A DNA stretch of 64,000 bases. Source: Phycisphaerales bacterium. Lineage in GTDB: Bacteria; Planctomycetota; Phycisphaerae; Phycisphaerales; UBA1924. Position 1 is the stretch's first letter; the number at the start of each line of letters is the position of its first letter. The stretch spans positions 1-64,000 of the forward strand of contig JADLCX010000054.1 of the NCBI GenBank assembly GCA_020846975.1. The letters run 5' to 3'. The position numbers and the translations under genes are program-made. Positions 1-10,300 of this stretch are shown here, piece by piece. Below the pieces are notes generated by a model. The model was not told the DNA's origin. It was given only the letters and a program-made list of their open reading frames with translations, and searched no databases.

Positions 1-25
1 CCCCCCCCCCCCCCCCCCCCCCCCC
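1..25. repeat. Poly-C homopolymer at window edge
   Basis: Twenty-five consecutive C residues open the window and are followed directly by ordinary GC-rich sequence. A run this long at the very edge is more typical of a read-chemistry or assembly artefact (poly-G calls at a contig end, here reverse-complemented) than of a biological repeat. No gene overlaps it. Confidence 0.9.
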
Positions 26-62
26 GCACGCCATCCCGCCCTCTCGCCCCGTCCACACCGAC

Positions 63-953
63 TCAACCCATCACGATCTGCGTCCCGATTCCCGCGTCGG
101 TGTAGATCTCCAGCAGCAGTGAGTGCTCGATCCGTCCGTCGATGATGTGCGCCTTGGGCACGCCACGTTGCAGCGCGATCAGGCAGGCCTCGACTTTCGG
201 CAGCATCCCTTCCCCGATCACCCCGCTCCGCACCAGCCCGTCGATCTCACCGCTGGTCAGCGACGAGACGTAGCTCTCCGGGTCCTCGGGGTTGATCCGG
301 ATCCCGTGCGTGTCCGAAAGCACGACCAGTTTCTCGGCCTTCATCGCCGCGGCGACGTGGCCCGCCGCCGTGTCCGCGTTCACGTTCAGTTTCGCCACAC
401 CATCGCTGGCGTTCCTCGCCATCGCCACGGGCGCGATCACGGGGATGAAGCCGTCCTCCGTGAGCGCCTCCAGCAGCACGGTGTTCACCTCCCGCACATC
501 ACCGACGTACCCCAGGTCCACCTTGTCCCCGCCGTCGCCGTTCAGGTACATCCGCTCGGCGAACAGCACGCACGACCCCAAGGAGTGCAGCCCGAGCGCG
601 TACGACCCCGTCGTGTTGAGCGTGTCCACGATGCCCTTGTTCACCTCGTTCACCAGCACGCGCTCGGCGATCTCCAACGTTTCGCGGTCGGTGTACCTAC
701 GGCCCTGGATGAACCGGGCCTTGAGCCCGGCGTCGTTCATCGCTCGGGTGATCGACTTGCCGCCGCCGTGCACGATGATCGGCCTCATGCCCACCGCGGA
801 CATGAACGACACATCCGTCAGCAACGCGGTCATCCGGGCGTCATCGTCCTGGATCGAACCGCCCACCTTCACCACCACCACCTTGTCTCGGAAGGTTCGG
901 ATGTAGCGGTGGGCCTCGATCAACGCCTGGGCTTTTTCAATCGCAAAGTGCAT
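63..953 (-). CDS. argB: Acetylglutamate kinase
   Basis: Phosphorylates N-acetyl-L-glutamate with ATP, the second step of arginine biosynthesis, in the cytoplasm. The amino-acid-kinase fold is complete: the VVVVKVGGS strand at the N-terminus, the phosphate-binding VHGGGKSITRAM loop, KLNVNADTAAG in the substrate region and a C-terminal LLLEIYTDAGIGTQI segment. Length is about 296 residues, normal for the family. An N-terminal helix (AIEKAQALIEAHRYIRTFRDK region) precedes the first strand; in this family such a helix often accompanies arginine-sensitive hexameric enzymes, so feedback inhibition is possible but inferred. ATG at 953 was chosen; another ATG at 962 adds three residues and neither has a convincing ribosome binding site. 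No other arginine gene is visible. A strong terminator separates it from the gene upstream. Confidence 0.95.
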   Translation of the reverse strand: MHFAIEKAQALIEAHRYIRTFRDKVVVVKVGGSIQDDDARMTALLTDVSFMSAVGMRPIIVHGGGKSITRAMNDAGLKARFIQGRRYTDRETLEIAERVLVNEVNKGIVDTLNTTGSYALGLHSLGSCVLFAERMYLNGDGGDKVDLGYVGDVREVNTVLLEALTEDGFIPVIAPVAMARNASDGVAKLNVNADTAAGHVAAAMKAEKLVVLSDTHGIRINPEDPESYVSSLTSGEIDGLVRSGVIGEGMLPKVEACLIALQRGVPKAHIIDGRIEHSLLLEIYTDAGIGTQIVMG

Positions 954-993
954 GGCCCGCATGATAGGAACGCCCGCACGAAACCCCAAGCAA

Positions 994-1021
994 AAAGCCC
1001 CGGCCAACCGGCCGGGGCTTT
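994..1021 (-). terminator. Rho-independent terminator after the dockerin gene
   Basis: A perfect 12-bp stem (AAAGCCCCGGCC at 994-1005 and its complement at 1010-1021) encloses a 4-base loop. On the minus strand the stem is followed by a run of T, so it terminates the dockerin gene that ends at 1051, before argB. The plus-strand T-run is weaker. Confidence 0.85.
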
Positions 1022-1050
1022 GTTTCACACTTGAACTGCCCGTCACAAGC

Positions 1051-4000
1051 TCAGCAGCCGCCGAAGTACGCCGACAGGAAATCGAAGATGTCCTGCACCG
1101 AAACGCCATTGGGCGCTCCCGGCCCCGCCTCGCTGTCGTTGGTGTTGGCGCAGGGGTCGGAGGTGAAGTAGCCGGTCAGGAAGTCGAAGATGTCCTGCAC
1201 CGAGACGCCGGCCGGCGCGCCCGGACCAGCGTCGGACTTGTTGAAGTTTGCGCGACAGCAGGGCGCGGTCAGGCTGAACGGCGTGCACACCGTGCCCGAT
1301 CCCGAGAACGTGCGGTTGGTCCCGACGCACGCGGTCGCCGTCGTGACCGAGCAGCTCGATCCGCAGCAGCACGCGCCCGAGACCGCTGCGCACGGCGAGC
1401 CCGTCGAGACCGCCGTCAGTTGCAGCGAGACGTCGCCCGAGCCCAGGCTGGCGCCCGTCACGCTCGCGCCGCCGGTCCCGGTCTGGTCCTCGTACCCGAC
1501 GGTCCAGTCGTTCGCGACCGCCTCCGCCGTCAGCAGGCCGTACCGGAACTTCACGTTCCCGTTCTCCTGGAGCACGATCTGGAAGTTCTGCAGGGCGCCG
1601 TCGGTCGTAAAGTCCTCCACGCCCTCCCACGAGATCGTGAACGTCTGGTTCGGCGTGACGCCCGCCGCTTCCACGTAGACATCGCCGAACGCGGTCGTGA
1701 GCATGTCATCCCACAGAGGGCAGAGCATGCCGTTGGGCACTCCCGCCGTGGGGATCACGGCGTTCGCGAACGTCGTGTTGTTCGCTCCGCCGAACTGCGC
1801 GAACCCGTTCGAGCACACCCAGATCGAGGAGTACACCTGTCCGAGGTAGGCGAAGTTGAACGGCAGGGCCACCGTCTCGCCGCAGTCGTCGCAGTTGCTG
1901 ACCGTCGCGAGCTGCTGACCCGTGGCGGCGATGCTCACGTACGACGCGGCCGGCCCGGGCTCGATCGTGAACGAGAACGCGCCGCAGTTGGTGCCGTAGC
2001 CCTGGAACACGCCGCCCGAGGTGGTGCACGCCGCGGCACCCGCCGTGAGCGTGCAGTCCGTTCCGTTGCAGCACGCGCCGGGAGTGGGGATGTAGCCGAT
2101 CGTCAGCGCGTAGTTCGCTGGGATCACCGCGGTGTTGCTCGACATGCTGACCAGGATGTGGTACTGCGTGCCGGCCGCCGCGGCGAACGGCGCGGTCCCG
2201 ACCTCGTTCGTGTTGCAGTAGACCTCCGCCAGGCCGCTGCAATCCGCGCCGCCCGTGAACACGCTGAAGACAACGTCGGCCGGCCCTGTCTCCGTGAACG
2301 TCATGCTGCCCGGCTCGCTGGGCGTGTAGGTGTACCACACCCCGGCGCGCGACTCGATGTTGGCCGCGGCGTTGCAGCTCACGTCGATGTCCGGCATCGC
2401 CGTATCGACAAACGGGGAATCCGAGAACGGCACGGTCGTGATGACCGTCCCGTTCGCACAGTCGTCATTGGCCGGAGGCACGCAGCCAGCCCCGGTGTCC
2501 GTCAGCGAGAGCACGAAATCCCCGGTCCCGGTCGTGTCGTTGGTCACAAGGATGTAGTACTGCGTGCCGGGAACGCTGCAGAACGTCACCGTCGCCGCGT
2601 CGGCCCGCGAGCCGCACGCCGGCGATGCCAGCGCGTTGGCGTTCACGCACGTGAACGCGCCGCACGAGCCTGTGTAGATGTACACCCTCGTGTTGAAGTT
2701 GGTCGATGGGTCGCACGTGCTGGCCTGCAGCCGACGCGAGGTCGCGCCCTCGGTGAACGTGTACCACAGACCGAGGTTGAACGTCACAAGCCCGTTGCAC
2801 GTGGGCGGTGCCGGCGTCTCGTTGGTCGCCGTCGACGTGTTGCCGGTCACCGGCGTTCCCACCGTGATCGGGGCCGCGGTCGAGCATCCGTCGTTGGTCG
2901 GGCAGGTCGGGCCGAGGTCCGACAGCAGCAACTCGAAGTTCCCCGAGCCGGTCGTGTCGTTGGTCACCAGGATGAAGTACTGCGTCCCGGGCGTGGCGCA
3001 GAACGCGGCCGTCGCCGCGTCGCTGCGGTCCGGGCAGGCCGGGCTGGCCGTCGCATTCGAGTTCACGCACGTGAACGCCCCGCACGAGCCGGTGTAGACG
3101 TACACGCGGGTGTTGAAATCCGTCAGCGGGCTGCACGTCGTCGCCACGTACCGGTTGCTGTTGCTCGCCGTGAACGTGTACCACAGACCGAGGTTGAACG
3201 TCACAAGCCCGTTGCACGTGGGCGGCGCCGGCGTTTCGTTGGTCGCCGTCGAGTTGTTCCCGCCCACCGGTGTGCCCACCGTGATCGGGGCCGCCGTTGA
3301 ACAGGTGTCGTTGGTCGGGCAGGTCGGGCCGAGGTCCGACAGCAGCAGTTCGTAGTTCCCCGAGCCGGTCGTGTCGTTGGTGACCAGGATGAAGTACTGC
3401 GTCCCGGGTGTGGCGCAGAACGCGACCGTCGCCGCATCGCTGCGGTCAGGGCAGGCCGGGCTGGCCGTCGCGTTCGCGTTCACGCACGTGAACGCCCCGC
3501 ACGAGCCGGTGTAAACATACACCCGCGTGTTGAAATCCGTCAGCGGGCTGCACGTCGTCGCCACGTACCGGTTGCTGTTGCTCGCCGTGAAGGTGTACCA
3601 CACCCCGAGGTTGAATGTCACAAGCCCGTTGCACGTCGGCGGTGCGGGCGATTCGTTGGTCGCGGCGCCGTTGTTGCCCTGCTGCACAAACCCCGGCGTG
3701 ATCGCGATCGCGTCCTGGCAGTTGTCCCCGCCGATCGGCAGCGTCACCGTTACCGTTCGGGTCGGCGGATCGCCGCACCCGCCGATCGGGCCCGTGACCG
3801 TGATGTTGTACGCCCCTGTCGGCTGCGCCAGCGGCACATTGAGCGTATACGTCCAGATGTTGTCCGCATCCGCATCGGTGAACACCTCCGCGGCCGAGAG
3901 CCCGAACGCCGACAGGTCGCCCGTCACCGTCCCCGCCGCGGCCGTCCCGCTCAGCGTGACCGACAGCACCGTGCTCTGGCCCGCCGAAAGTATCGCCGGA

Positions 4001-5001
4001 GACGCCGACCCGGCCGTGAAGACGTTCGGCCCGGGCACAGGCGGATCCGTCAGCACAACCCGCCAGATGGTGACGTCGAACATATCCGGACGCGTGTTCG
4101 TTACGAGCTGCGATGCGCCGCCGCAGTTGTTCCCGATCTCAAAGTCGTTGTCCTGATTGATCAAGGTGCTGCTGGTCGCCAGCGCGTTGGGGAAGTCCAT
4201 CAGCGGATCGACCGGCCCACCTTCCTCACCCACTGGCAGCGGCTGGCTGTTCGCGAGGTTGTAGTTCGCGATGGTCAGGTAGTACGTGCCGGCTCCCAGC
4301 GTCCGGCGCAGGTAGCTCTGCAGCCCCGTGCCCGGCCCTCCGCCCACGACGGTGTTGTCGTCGTTTCCCGCGAGCGGGATGGCGTTGAACGCGCTGTCGT
4401 ACAACCAGATGTCGGTGTCCCCCGTGGTCTGACCGACCGTCGTGAAGAACACCCCGCCCGCGCTGATCGGTGATGGCACATCCCCCACAACCGCCAACTC
4501 GCGTTCGAGAGTCGCCGCGTACGCACCCGTCGTTGCCGCCGCGCCCGTCACGCGGTAGATGATCCGTGAAGGTGTCTCGTTGGCGTACCACTGCACAAAC
4601 CGCGCCGGTGTCGAGGTTGTCGACGATGTCTGGATCACGCTGTCGGTGCCCGGGTTGGGCACACCCGCCGTCTGCGTCAGACCCCGGATCGTTCCCGTGT
4701 GACCCGCCGTGCCCACAGTCGTGATCACCAGCCGATACCGGTAGATCCCCGCGGCCGGCGCGGCCGCCGTGGTGATGTCGAAGTTGTCCGCCGAGCCGTC
4801 CCCGCCAACCGTGGTCGAGGCCCCCGTCGAAAGACCCGAGATCGTGTCGCCGGGTTGCATGCCCACGATCACGTTCGGCGAAGCCTTCGTGTCGTTCGGC
4901 TCTGCCTCCGGAAAATCGACCGCGTGCGCCGCTCCCGCGACCACCAGCGCGGCCAACCCAAAAGCCATTCGCGAGAGCGCCTCGGACTTCGTTGTGCGCA
5001 T
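1051..5001 (-). CDS. Large secreted GC-type dockerin protein with tandem repeats
   Basis: A 1316-residue exported protein. ATG at 5001 is chosen because AGGAGAAAGG lies just upstream and a signal peptide follows (MRTTKSEALSRMAFGLAAL..., ending AGAAHA). After a PPC-like N-terminal region come three nearly identical 139-residue modules (around 2500-3700), each with the same WYTFT, YIYTGSC/YVYTGSC and LVTNDTTG segments, then a PANDDC-type module, a region with CCNGTDC and WEGVEDF, and a CCCGSSC segment. The C-terminus holds two SVQDIFDFL repeats with N/D-rich loops and ends in Gly-Gly-Cys, the hallmark of GC-type dockerins. Cysteines are abundant and probably form disulfides outside the cytoplasm. 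Enzymatic function is not evident; adhesion or surface structure is an inference. It is divergent from glmS and ends at a strong terminator. Confidence 0.88.
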   Translation of the reverse strand: MRTTKSEALSRMAFGLAALVVAGAAHAVDFPEAEPNDTKASPNVIVGMQPGDTISGLSTGASTTVGGDGSADNFDITTAAAPAAGIYRYRLVITTVGTAGHTGTIRGLTQTAGVPNPGTDSVIQTSSTTSTPARFVQWYANETPSRIIYRVTGAAATTGAYAATLERELAVVGDVPSPISAGGVFFTTVGQTTGDTDIWLYDSAFNAIPLAGNDDNTVVGGGPGTGLQSYLRRTLGAGTYYLTIANYNLANSQPLPVGEEGGPVDPLMDFPNALATSSTLINQDNDFEIGNNCGGASQLVTNTRPDMFDVTIWRVVLTDPPVPGPNVFTAGSASPAILSAGQSTVLSVTLSGTAAAGTVTGDLSAFGLSAAEVFTDADADNIWTYTLNVPLAQPTGAYNITVTGPIGGCGDPPTRTVTVTLPIGGDNCQDAIAITPGFVQQGNNGAATNESPAPPTCNGLVTFNLGVWYTFTASNSNRYVATTCSPLTDFNTRVYVYTGSCGAFTCVNANATASPACPDRSDAATVAFCATPGTQYFILVTNDTTGSGNYELLLSDLGPTCPTNDTCSTAAPITVGTPVGGNNSTATNETPAPPTCNGLVTFNLGLWYTFTASNSNRYVATTCSPLTDFNTRVYVYTGSCGAFTCVNSNATASPACPDRSDAATAAFCATPGTQYFILVTNDTTGSGNFELLLSDLGPTCPTNDGCSTAAPITVGTPVTGNTSTATNETPAPPTCNGLVTFNLGLWYTFTEGATSRRLQASTCDPSTNFNTRVYIYTGSCGAFTCVNANALASPACGSRADAATVTFCSVPGTQYYILVTNDTTGTGDFVLSLTDTGAGCVPPANDDCANGTVITTVPFSDSPFVDTAMPDIDVSCNAAANIESRAGVWYTYTPSEPGSMTFTETGPADVVFSVFTGGADCSGLAEVYCNTNEVGTAPFAAAAGTQYHILVSMSSNTAVIPANYALTIGYIPTPGACCNGTDCTLTAGAAACTTSGGVFQGYGTNCGAFSFTIEPGPAASYVSIAATGQQLATVSNCDDCGETVALPFNFAYLGQVYSSIWVCSNGFAQFGGANNTTFANAVIPTAGVPNGMLCPLWDDMLTTAFGDVYVEAAGVTPNQTFTISWEGVEDFTTDGALQNFQIVLQENGNVKFRYGLLTAEAVANDWTVGYEDQTGTGGASVTGASLGSGDVSLQLTAVSTGSPCAAVSGACCCGSSCSVTTATACVGTNRTFSGSGTVCTPFSLTAPCCRANFNKSDAGPGAPAGVSVQDIFDFLTGYFTSDPCANTNDSEAGPGAPNGVSVQDIFDFLSAYFGGC
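2375..3700 (-). repeat. 417-bp in-frame tandem repeats
   Basis: The same landmark (CCCGTTGCACGT with variants) occurs at 2791, 3208 and 3625, exactly 417 bp apart, which is 139 codons. Two further spacer landmarks repeat at the same period. The copies are nearly identical at DNA level, so the array probably arose by recent duplication and can expand or contract by recombination. The outer edges given are approximate. Confidence 0.85.
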
Positions 5002-5392
5002 GACCTTTCTCCTCATCGAGATCTGACCTCTCCAAACCACAGCCCGCCGCACGATTGGCCGGCGGACACCAAGAACCAGAATACCACACCGAACCGCTCG
5101 AACGCACCAGATTCCTAAAGTCCGCTCGATCACCCACGCCGGGTATCTGAGAACCAAACAGGCGCTTCCCACACCTGCGGTCCGTGCCGGAAGGGTCCGG
5201 TCGTACGTCCGGTATCTGTATGCCATAGAGTCCGGTTACCAAGTCCGATCAATCTGGACTTCCGCGGCGTAGGAGTGCGGCCGCTCGGCTCGGCGTGCGA
5301 TCCATCCCGAATCATCACTTTCAAGCCGATGAACCCTGTTTCAGTCCACCGCCCCTCCGCCCCCGTCCCCCTTCAACCCGGAACCTCAGCCC
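5002..5392. promoter_or_regulatory. Divergent regulatory region with four TCCGG repeats
   Basis: This 391-bp gap separates the dockerin gene (minus) from glmS (plus) and should hold both promoters. GTCCGGT occurs at 5194, 5206 and 5229, and the related GTCCGAT at 5242, giving spacings of 12, 23 and 13 bases, close to one, two and one helical turns. The last copy overlaps an AGTCC...GGACT inverted repeat (5241-5259). No clear sigma-70 promoter was identified and no glmS ribozyme motif was seen. Confidence 0.35.
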
Positions 5393-7255
5393 ATGTGCGG
5401 AATCGTCGCCTACCTCGGAAACAAGCCCGCCCGAAGCCTGCTCATCGAGGGCCTCAAGCGTCTGGAGTACCGCGGGTACGACTCGGCGGGCATCGCGATC
5501 ATGAATGGGAAGCTGCATGTGGTCCGCGCCGTCGGGCGCGTGGGCACGTTGGAAGAGAAGCTCGACCAGCTCGCCGCCCGCGGCGAGTACGACGGGACGC
5601 TGGGCATGTGCCACACCCGCTGGGCCACCCACGGCGGCGTCACCGAGGTCAACGCTCACCCCCACCGCGACGACCGGCACGGTATCGCCGTGGTGCACAA
5701 CGGCATCATCGAGAACTACTCGGCGCTCAAGACCTACCTCAAGGAAAAGGGCCATGCCTTCAGCAGCGAGACCGACACCGAGGTGCTCGCGGTGCTCATC
5801 GGCGAACTCTACGAGGGCGATCTTGAAGCCGCCGTGCAGGCCGCGCTCCGCGAGGTGGATGGGGCCTACGCGATCACCGTCATCTGCGAGAAGGAGCCCG
5901 ACACGCTCGTGGTCGCCCGCAAGGGCTCGCCCCTGATCGTCGGCATCGGCGCCGACGAGTACGTCGTCGCCTCCGACGCCGCGGCCATCATCTCGCACAC
6001 CACCCACGCCTTCGCGCTCGACGACTACAACGTCGTCAAGCTCTGGCGTGCCGCGGGCGCCGACGGGCAGATGGTCTACGAGTTCCGCACCTCGACCATC
6101 CACAACGTCCCCGTCACACCCAAGATCGAGCAGCTCGAACTCGACCTCGAGCAGATCGAGCTCGGCGGCTACCAGCACTTCATGCTCAAGGAGATCTTCG
6201 AGCAGCCGCAGAGCCTCCGCAACTGCATGTCCGGCCGCATCGACGCCAAGGATGGCAAGGTCACGCTCGGCGGCCTGGCCAACTTCGCCCGCGACCTGAC
6301 CCGGGCCAAGAAGGTGATCCTCACCGCGCAGGGCACCGCGCTTCACGCGGCCATGATCGGCCGCTACCTGATGGAGGACCTGGCCAAGGTCCAGGCCCAG
6401 ACCGAGTACGCCAGCGAGTTCCGCTACCGCAACCCGATCATCGAGGACGGAACCGTGGTCATCGCCGTGAGCCAATCGGGCGAGACCGCGGACACGCTCG
6501 CCGCGCTCCACGAGGCCAAGGACCGGGGCGCGCTCGCCCTCGGCGTCGTCAATGTCGTCGGCTCGTCGATCGCGCGCCAGACCGATGCCGGTGTCTACCT
6601 CCGCGTGGGCCCCGAGATCGGCGTCGCGAGCACCAAGGCCTTCCTCGGCCAGGTCAGCGTGCTGACCCTCATCACGCTCTTCATGGCCCGCCGACGCATG
6701 ATGAGCGCGGACCATTGCGCCGACCTGCTCCGCGAGATGGAGCAGATCCCGGCCAAGATCGAGCGCATCCTCGAGCAGGCCCCGCGCATCAAGCGCGTCA
6801 CCGAGAAGTACATCGACCGCGAGAACTGGCTCTTCCTCGGGCGTGGCTACAACTTCCCGACCGCCCTCGAAGGCGCGCTCAAGCTCAAGGAGATCAGTTA
6901 CATCCACGCCGAGGGCATGCCGGCGGCGGAGATGAAGCACGGGCCCATCGCCCTTATCAACGAAGGAATGCCCGCCGTCTTCATCGCCAACAAGGGCCGC
7001 CAGTACGAGAAGGTCCTCAGCAACATCCACGAGGTGCGTGCCCGCGGCGGCCACGTCATCGCCATCGCCACCGAGGGCGACGAGCATATCGCCGACCACG
7101 TGCAGGATGTGCTGTACGTCCCTGAGATCAGCGAGCCGCTCAGCCCGATGCTCACGGTCGTGCCGCTCCAGATCATGGCGTACTACGCCGCGCTGGCACG
7201 CGGGCACGATGTCGATAAGCCGCGGAACCTGGCCAAGAGCGTGACGGTGGAGTAA
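5393..7255 (+). CDS. glmS: Glutamine--fructose-6-phosphate aminotransferase (isomerizing)
   Basis: Makes glucosamine-6-phosphate from fructose-6-phosphate and glutamine, the committed step toward UDP-GlcNAc, peptidoglycan and surface polysaccharide. The start is fixed by the MCGIVAYLG N-terminus: Cys2 becomes the N-terminal nucleophile of the class II glutaminase after Met removal. Glutaminase motifs include HTRWATHG and HNGIIENY. Two SIS isomerase domains follow, with SQSGETADTL and STKAFLGQV in the first and ALEGALKLKEISY in the second. The C-terminus DKPRNLAKSVTVE is canonical. At 620 residues it has the usual length. It stands alone; a phosphohexomutase that could act next in the pathway lies about 18 kb away (25416-26897). 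Confidence 0.97.
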   Translation: MCGIVAYLGNKPARSLLIEGLKRLEYRGYDSAGIAIMNGKLHVVRAVGRVGTLEEKLDQLAARGEYDGTLGMCHTRWATHGGVTEVNAHPHRDDRHGIAVVHNGIIENYSALKTYLKEKGHAFSSETDTEVLAVLIGELYEGDLEAAVQAALREVDGAYAITVICEKEPDTLVVARKGSPLIVGIGADEYVVASDAAAIISHTTHAFALDDYNVVKLWRAAGADGQMVYEFRTSTIHNVPVTPKIEQLELDLEQIELGGYQHFMLKEIFEQPQSLRNCMSGRIDAKDGKVTLGGLANFARDLTRAKKVILTAQGTALHAAMIGRYLMEDLAKVQAQTEYASEFRYRNPIIEDGTVVIAVSQSGETADTLAALHEAKDRGALALGVVNVVGSSIARQTDAGVYLRVGPEIGVASTKAFLGQVSVLTLITLFMARRRMMSADHCADLLREMEQIPAKIERILEQAPRIKRVTEKYIDRENWLFLGRGYNFPTALEGALKLKEISYIHAEGMPAAEMKHGPIALINEGMPAVFIANKGRQYEKVLSNIHEVRARGGHVIAIATEGDEHIADHVQDVLYVPEISEPLSPMLTVVPLQIMAYYAALARGHDVDKPRNLAKSVTVE

Positions 7256-7269
7256 GCCACCTCGGGCGA

Positions 7270-7291
7270 CGGCGCCGCTGCTGCGGCGCCG
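7270..7291. terminator. GC-rich hairpin between convergent genes
   Basis: CGGCGCCGC at 7270-7278 pairs perfectly with 7283-7291 around a 4-base loop. It lies 15 bp after the glmS stop and before the end of the convergent dockerin gene. There is no T-tract on either strand, so termination by this hairpin is only a suggestion. Confidence 0.4.
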
Positions 7292-7399
7292 AGTGGTCTG
7301 GGTTCGATTCGGCCTCGATGGCGCCGAGCGCCCCGTCGCGCACGCACCCGAACGGCCGGGATCAACCATCAACCGATCGCTCGCGCTGGCGGCACGCCC

Positions 7400-10300
7400 T
7401 CACCCGCATCCGACAAAGTACGCGTCCAGGTAGTCGAAGATGTCCTGCACGGAGACCGTGCCCGACGCGTTGACGTCAGCACGAGAATCCTCCGTGAAAT
7501 AGGCGTTGAGGAAATCGAAGATGTCCTGCACGGAAACCCCGCCGGATTCGTTGAAATCGGCAAGGCAAGGCGAGGGATAGAACCCAACACCGTCATACCA
7601 GACGGTGAACCCGCCGCCCCAGGTGTCGGCGTGAATCTCCAGGCTGTTGACCTCGCCCAGAGATGGTGTGCCCGAGTCGGTCCGGGTCCAGTCGGCGTCT
7701 CCTGCAAGAGGGATGGAGTACGCAACCCACTGACCTATCGCGTCGTTCAGCGGGTTCAGAGTCGGCCTGATATCGATCAGCCCGCCCGCGGTGCGCAGGC
7801 GCAGCCACGGGCTGTGCTCCTGGAACGCGCCGTCATTCGTATTCTGCACGAAAGCCCTGAAGCGAAGGGACTCAGCGCCCGACAGATTCCAGCGCGCCAG
7901 CCCGGCCGGGTAACGCGCGTAGGTGTCAAATCCACCCGTGGTATCGAATCGTACGGACCCGGCGCCGACGACCCTTCGCGCGATGTCGTCAGAAGTTGAC
8001 GCCGTTGCAGAGAGCGCCCATGCCGACCACTGAGCGGCGTTCAGTTCCGCCATGTCCGCTTGAGGCCAGTACTGCACCGGGCCGCCCAGCGCGAGCGTCC
8101 GTGTGTGGGTCTGAACGCCCGTTTGGCCGGCCCAGAACGCAACATTGCACTCAAAGATGTTGAGCCAGCAGTAGTCCGTGAAGCCATTGTGTACGACCTC
8201 GAACAGGAGCAGGCCGTTGTTCCCCACCACCGCGACATACCCGAACGGATTGTCCGTCAGCGTGTCGCCCGCGAACGTCGCTGGAACGAGAGCAGGATCA
8301 ATGAACACGTTGGGGAGCGTCCATTGTCCCTGCGCGTCGGTAACCCCACTGAACTTCACCTGGCTGGTGATGCGAACGCCCTGCCCCGGCCGATCCAACA
8401 TCTGATACACCCGGACCGTCGCACCCTGCACAGGCGAGCCTGTTGTGCTGAGGAATCGCATCCGGATGCTCTCCGGGAGTGAGTAGAGGTATTGGCCGTA
8501 GTAACCATGAGCCTTGTCAAGCCATCGCGTCATCGCGCCGGCGCTCACGGCCGAGAGGAAGGGCGAGCTGGTGCGCATGAGGCACTCTGGGGCGGTGTAG
8601 CCCGAGACACTGACCTCGTTCGCCTCGGGAGACAGGTCCATCTGGTACATGTCGATCAACCCGAGCTGGTGTCCCATCTCGTGCAGCAGCCCGTAGTCGA
8701 TGTCGTCCGCCGCGCGGTAGTAGCCACTCAGCCGGATCGAACCCTCGGTCCACCGGTAACGGAACGGAAAGACCGCGTAGTTGATGGTCGGCACGTTCGG
8801 GTCGGGCGCGAGATCGTCGATCATCTCCAGCACGCCGAAGTGGACGCGCTTGGGCGTGCCCGCGGCCGCGAACATCTGGTTGAACCGGGCCATGTGGTTG
8901 TTGAGCCAGTCGATCATGTCGTCGGTGACTGGCGACGGATAGCCCGGCGTCTGCTCGCGGAAGTCCTCGGCGTACGTGGCATCAACGTAGCTCAGAAACG
9001 CGACCGACTTGCTGTTGACCGTGAGCGCGTTGTTCGCGGGGCGGCCATCGGAGCCGGTGAACTCGAAGCGGATGTCGTGCGATTGGCCGTCCCAGGTCTG
9101 ATCGAGCGAGAACGTGACGGTCTGCCCCGGCAAAAGCACGCCGCCCGAAGCAGGCGTCGAGATCTGAACGCCATCAACCAGCCACCGGCCTGAAACGCCC
9201 GAGGCCCAGGGGTTGGTGCCTCGATTGCGAACCGCCGCGGTGTAGGTCACCTGCTGTCCGATGTTGGGCCAGCGCTGCGTCGCCGCGGTCTGACCGCCGT
9301 TCAGGCCTGTCGCGGCCGAGAAGTAGTACGGCCCGAACCCGCCCGGTTCGGTCACGGATGTGAACGTGTACTCGGGGTCGTAGCGGGGAAACTCCGGCGT
9401 ACGCCGGATGTTGACAACCTGCAGATCAGTCTCATCCCGCGGCGTGCGCGGCCCCACGCTGGCCACCTGCGCTCGCTCGCCGCCGCCGAGTGCGACGGTT
9501 GTAACGGCGTAGTGGTAGGAGACGCCATTCTGAGCCGTGGTGTCGGCAAAGCCGGATGTCGCCATCCCGGCGAGCGTCGTGATGGGTGTCAGGCCCGCCA
9601 CGGATGTGAACGGCTCGGTCTGGCGGTACACGGCGTAGTGATCGAACACCTGCGGATCGACGTTGACCGGCTGCCACGACAGTTGCACGCGGGCGTTGCC
9701 CGCGAACCCGCGCAGCGATGTCGGGTGCGGCAGCAGGATCACGGGGTTCTCGCGCACGTCGTAGCCCGTGAACACGTTCGACACCGAGCCTGTCGGCGTC
9801 GGGCCCCCGGCGTATGGGTACGTCCATTGCGTGCGCACCGGCAGGTACAAGAACCCGTCAGCCGAGAGTGTGGCCGAAGCGCTCGCGATCCCGTCCTGCG
9901 GCCCACCGGGCGAGTTGTCGAACGTCGCAAGAAGCGTGCCCTCGCTCGGGTCGTCTCGAATCGCGAAGTAGCGACGCCCCTGGTTGTTGCCGACGATCAC
10001 GACCCCGTTCGGAGTCACGATCGGGGAGGAGGCCTGCATCTCCCAGCCGCGGCTGAGCGTCGGGTAGGCCCACTTGATCTGGCCCGTGGACGTGCTGATC
10101 GCGTAGAGCAGCCCATCTCCCTGCTGGCTCACGGTCTGGAAGTAGTACGTCCCGCCATCGTGGCTGAGAGCGCCGGCCGATTGCGCGCGCTGCGGGTTGT
10201 TCACGCCCGACGTCCAGTCGTAGACGAGCGTGCTCGGGCCGCCGGACCAGAGCGGCTGCCCCAGTTTGTCGAGCCCCGCCACCCAGATGTCGTCTCCGCC

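Noticed and set aside
952..3300. A 782-codon plus-strand frame over the first dockerin gene
   Set aside because: Low-complexity Arg/Ala/Val-rich translation opposite a clearly real secreted protein.
2375..3700. Regular repeats considered as a CRISPR array
   Set aside because: The 417-bp units are contiguous coding repeats with no short direct repeats and spacers.
5227..5392. glmS ribozyme or riboswitch in the glmS leader
   Set aside because: No recognisable catalytic core or conserved pseudoknot could be found, and the ribozyme is mainly known from Gram-positive bacteria.
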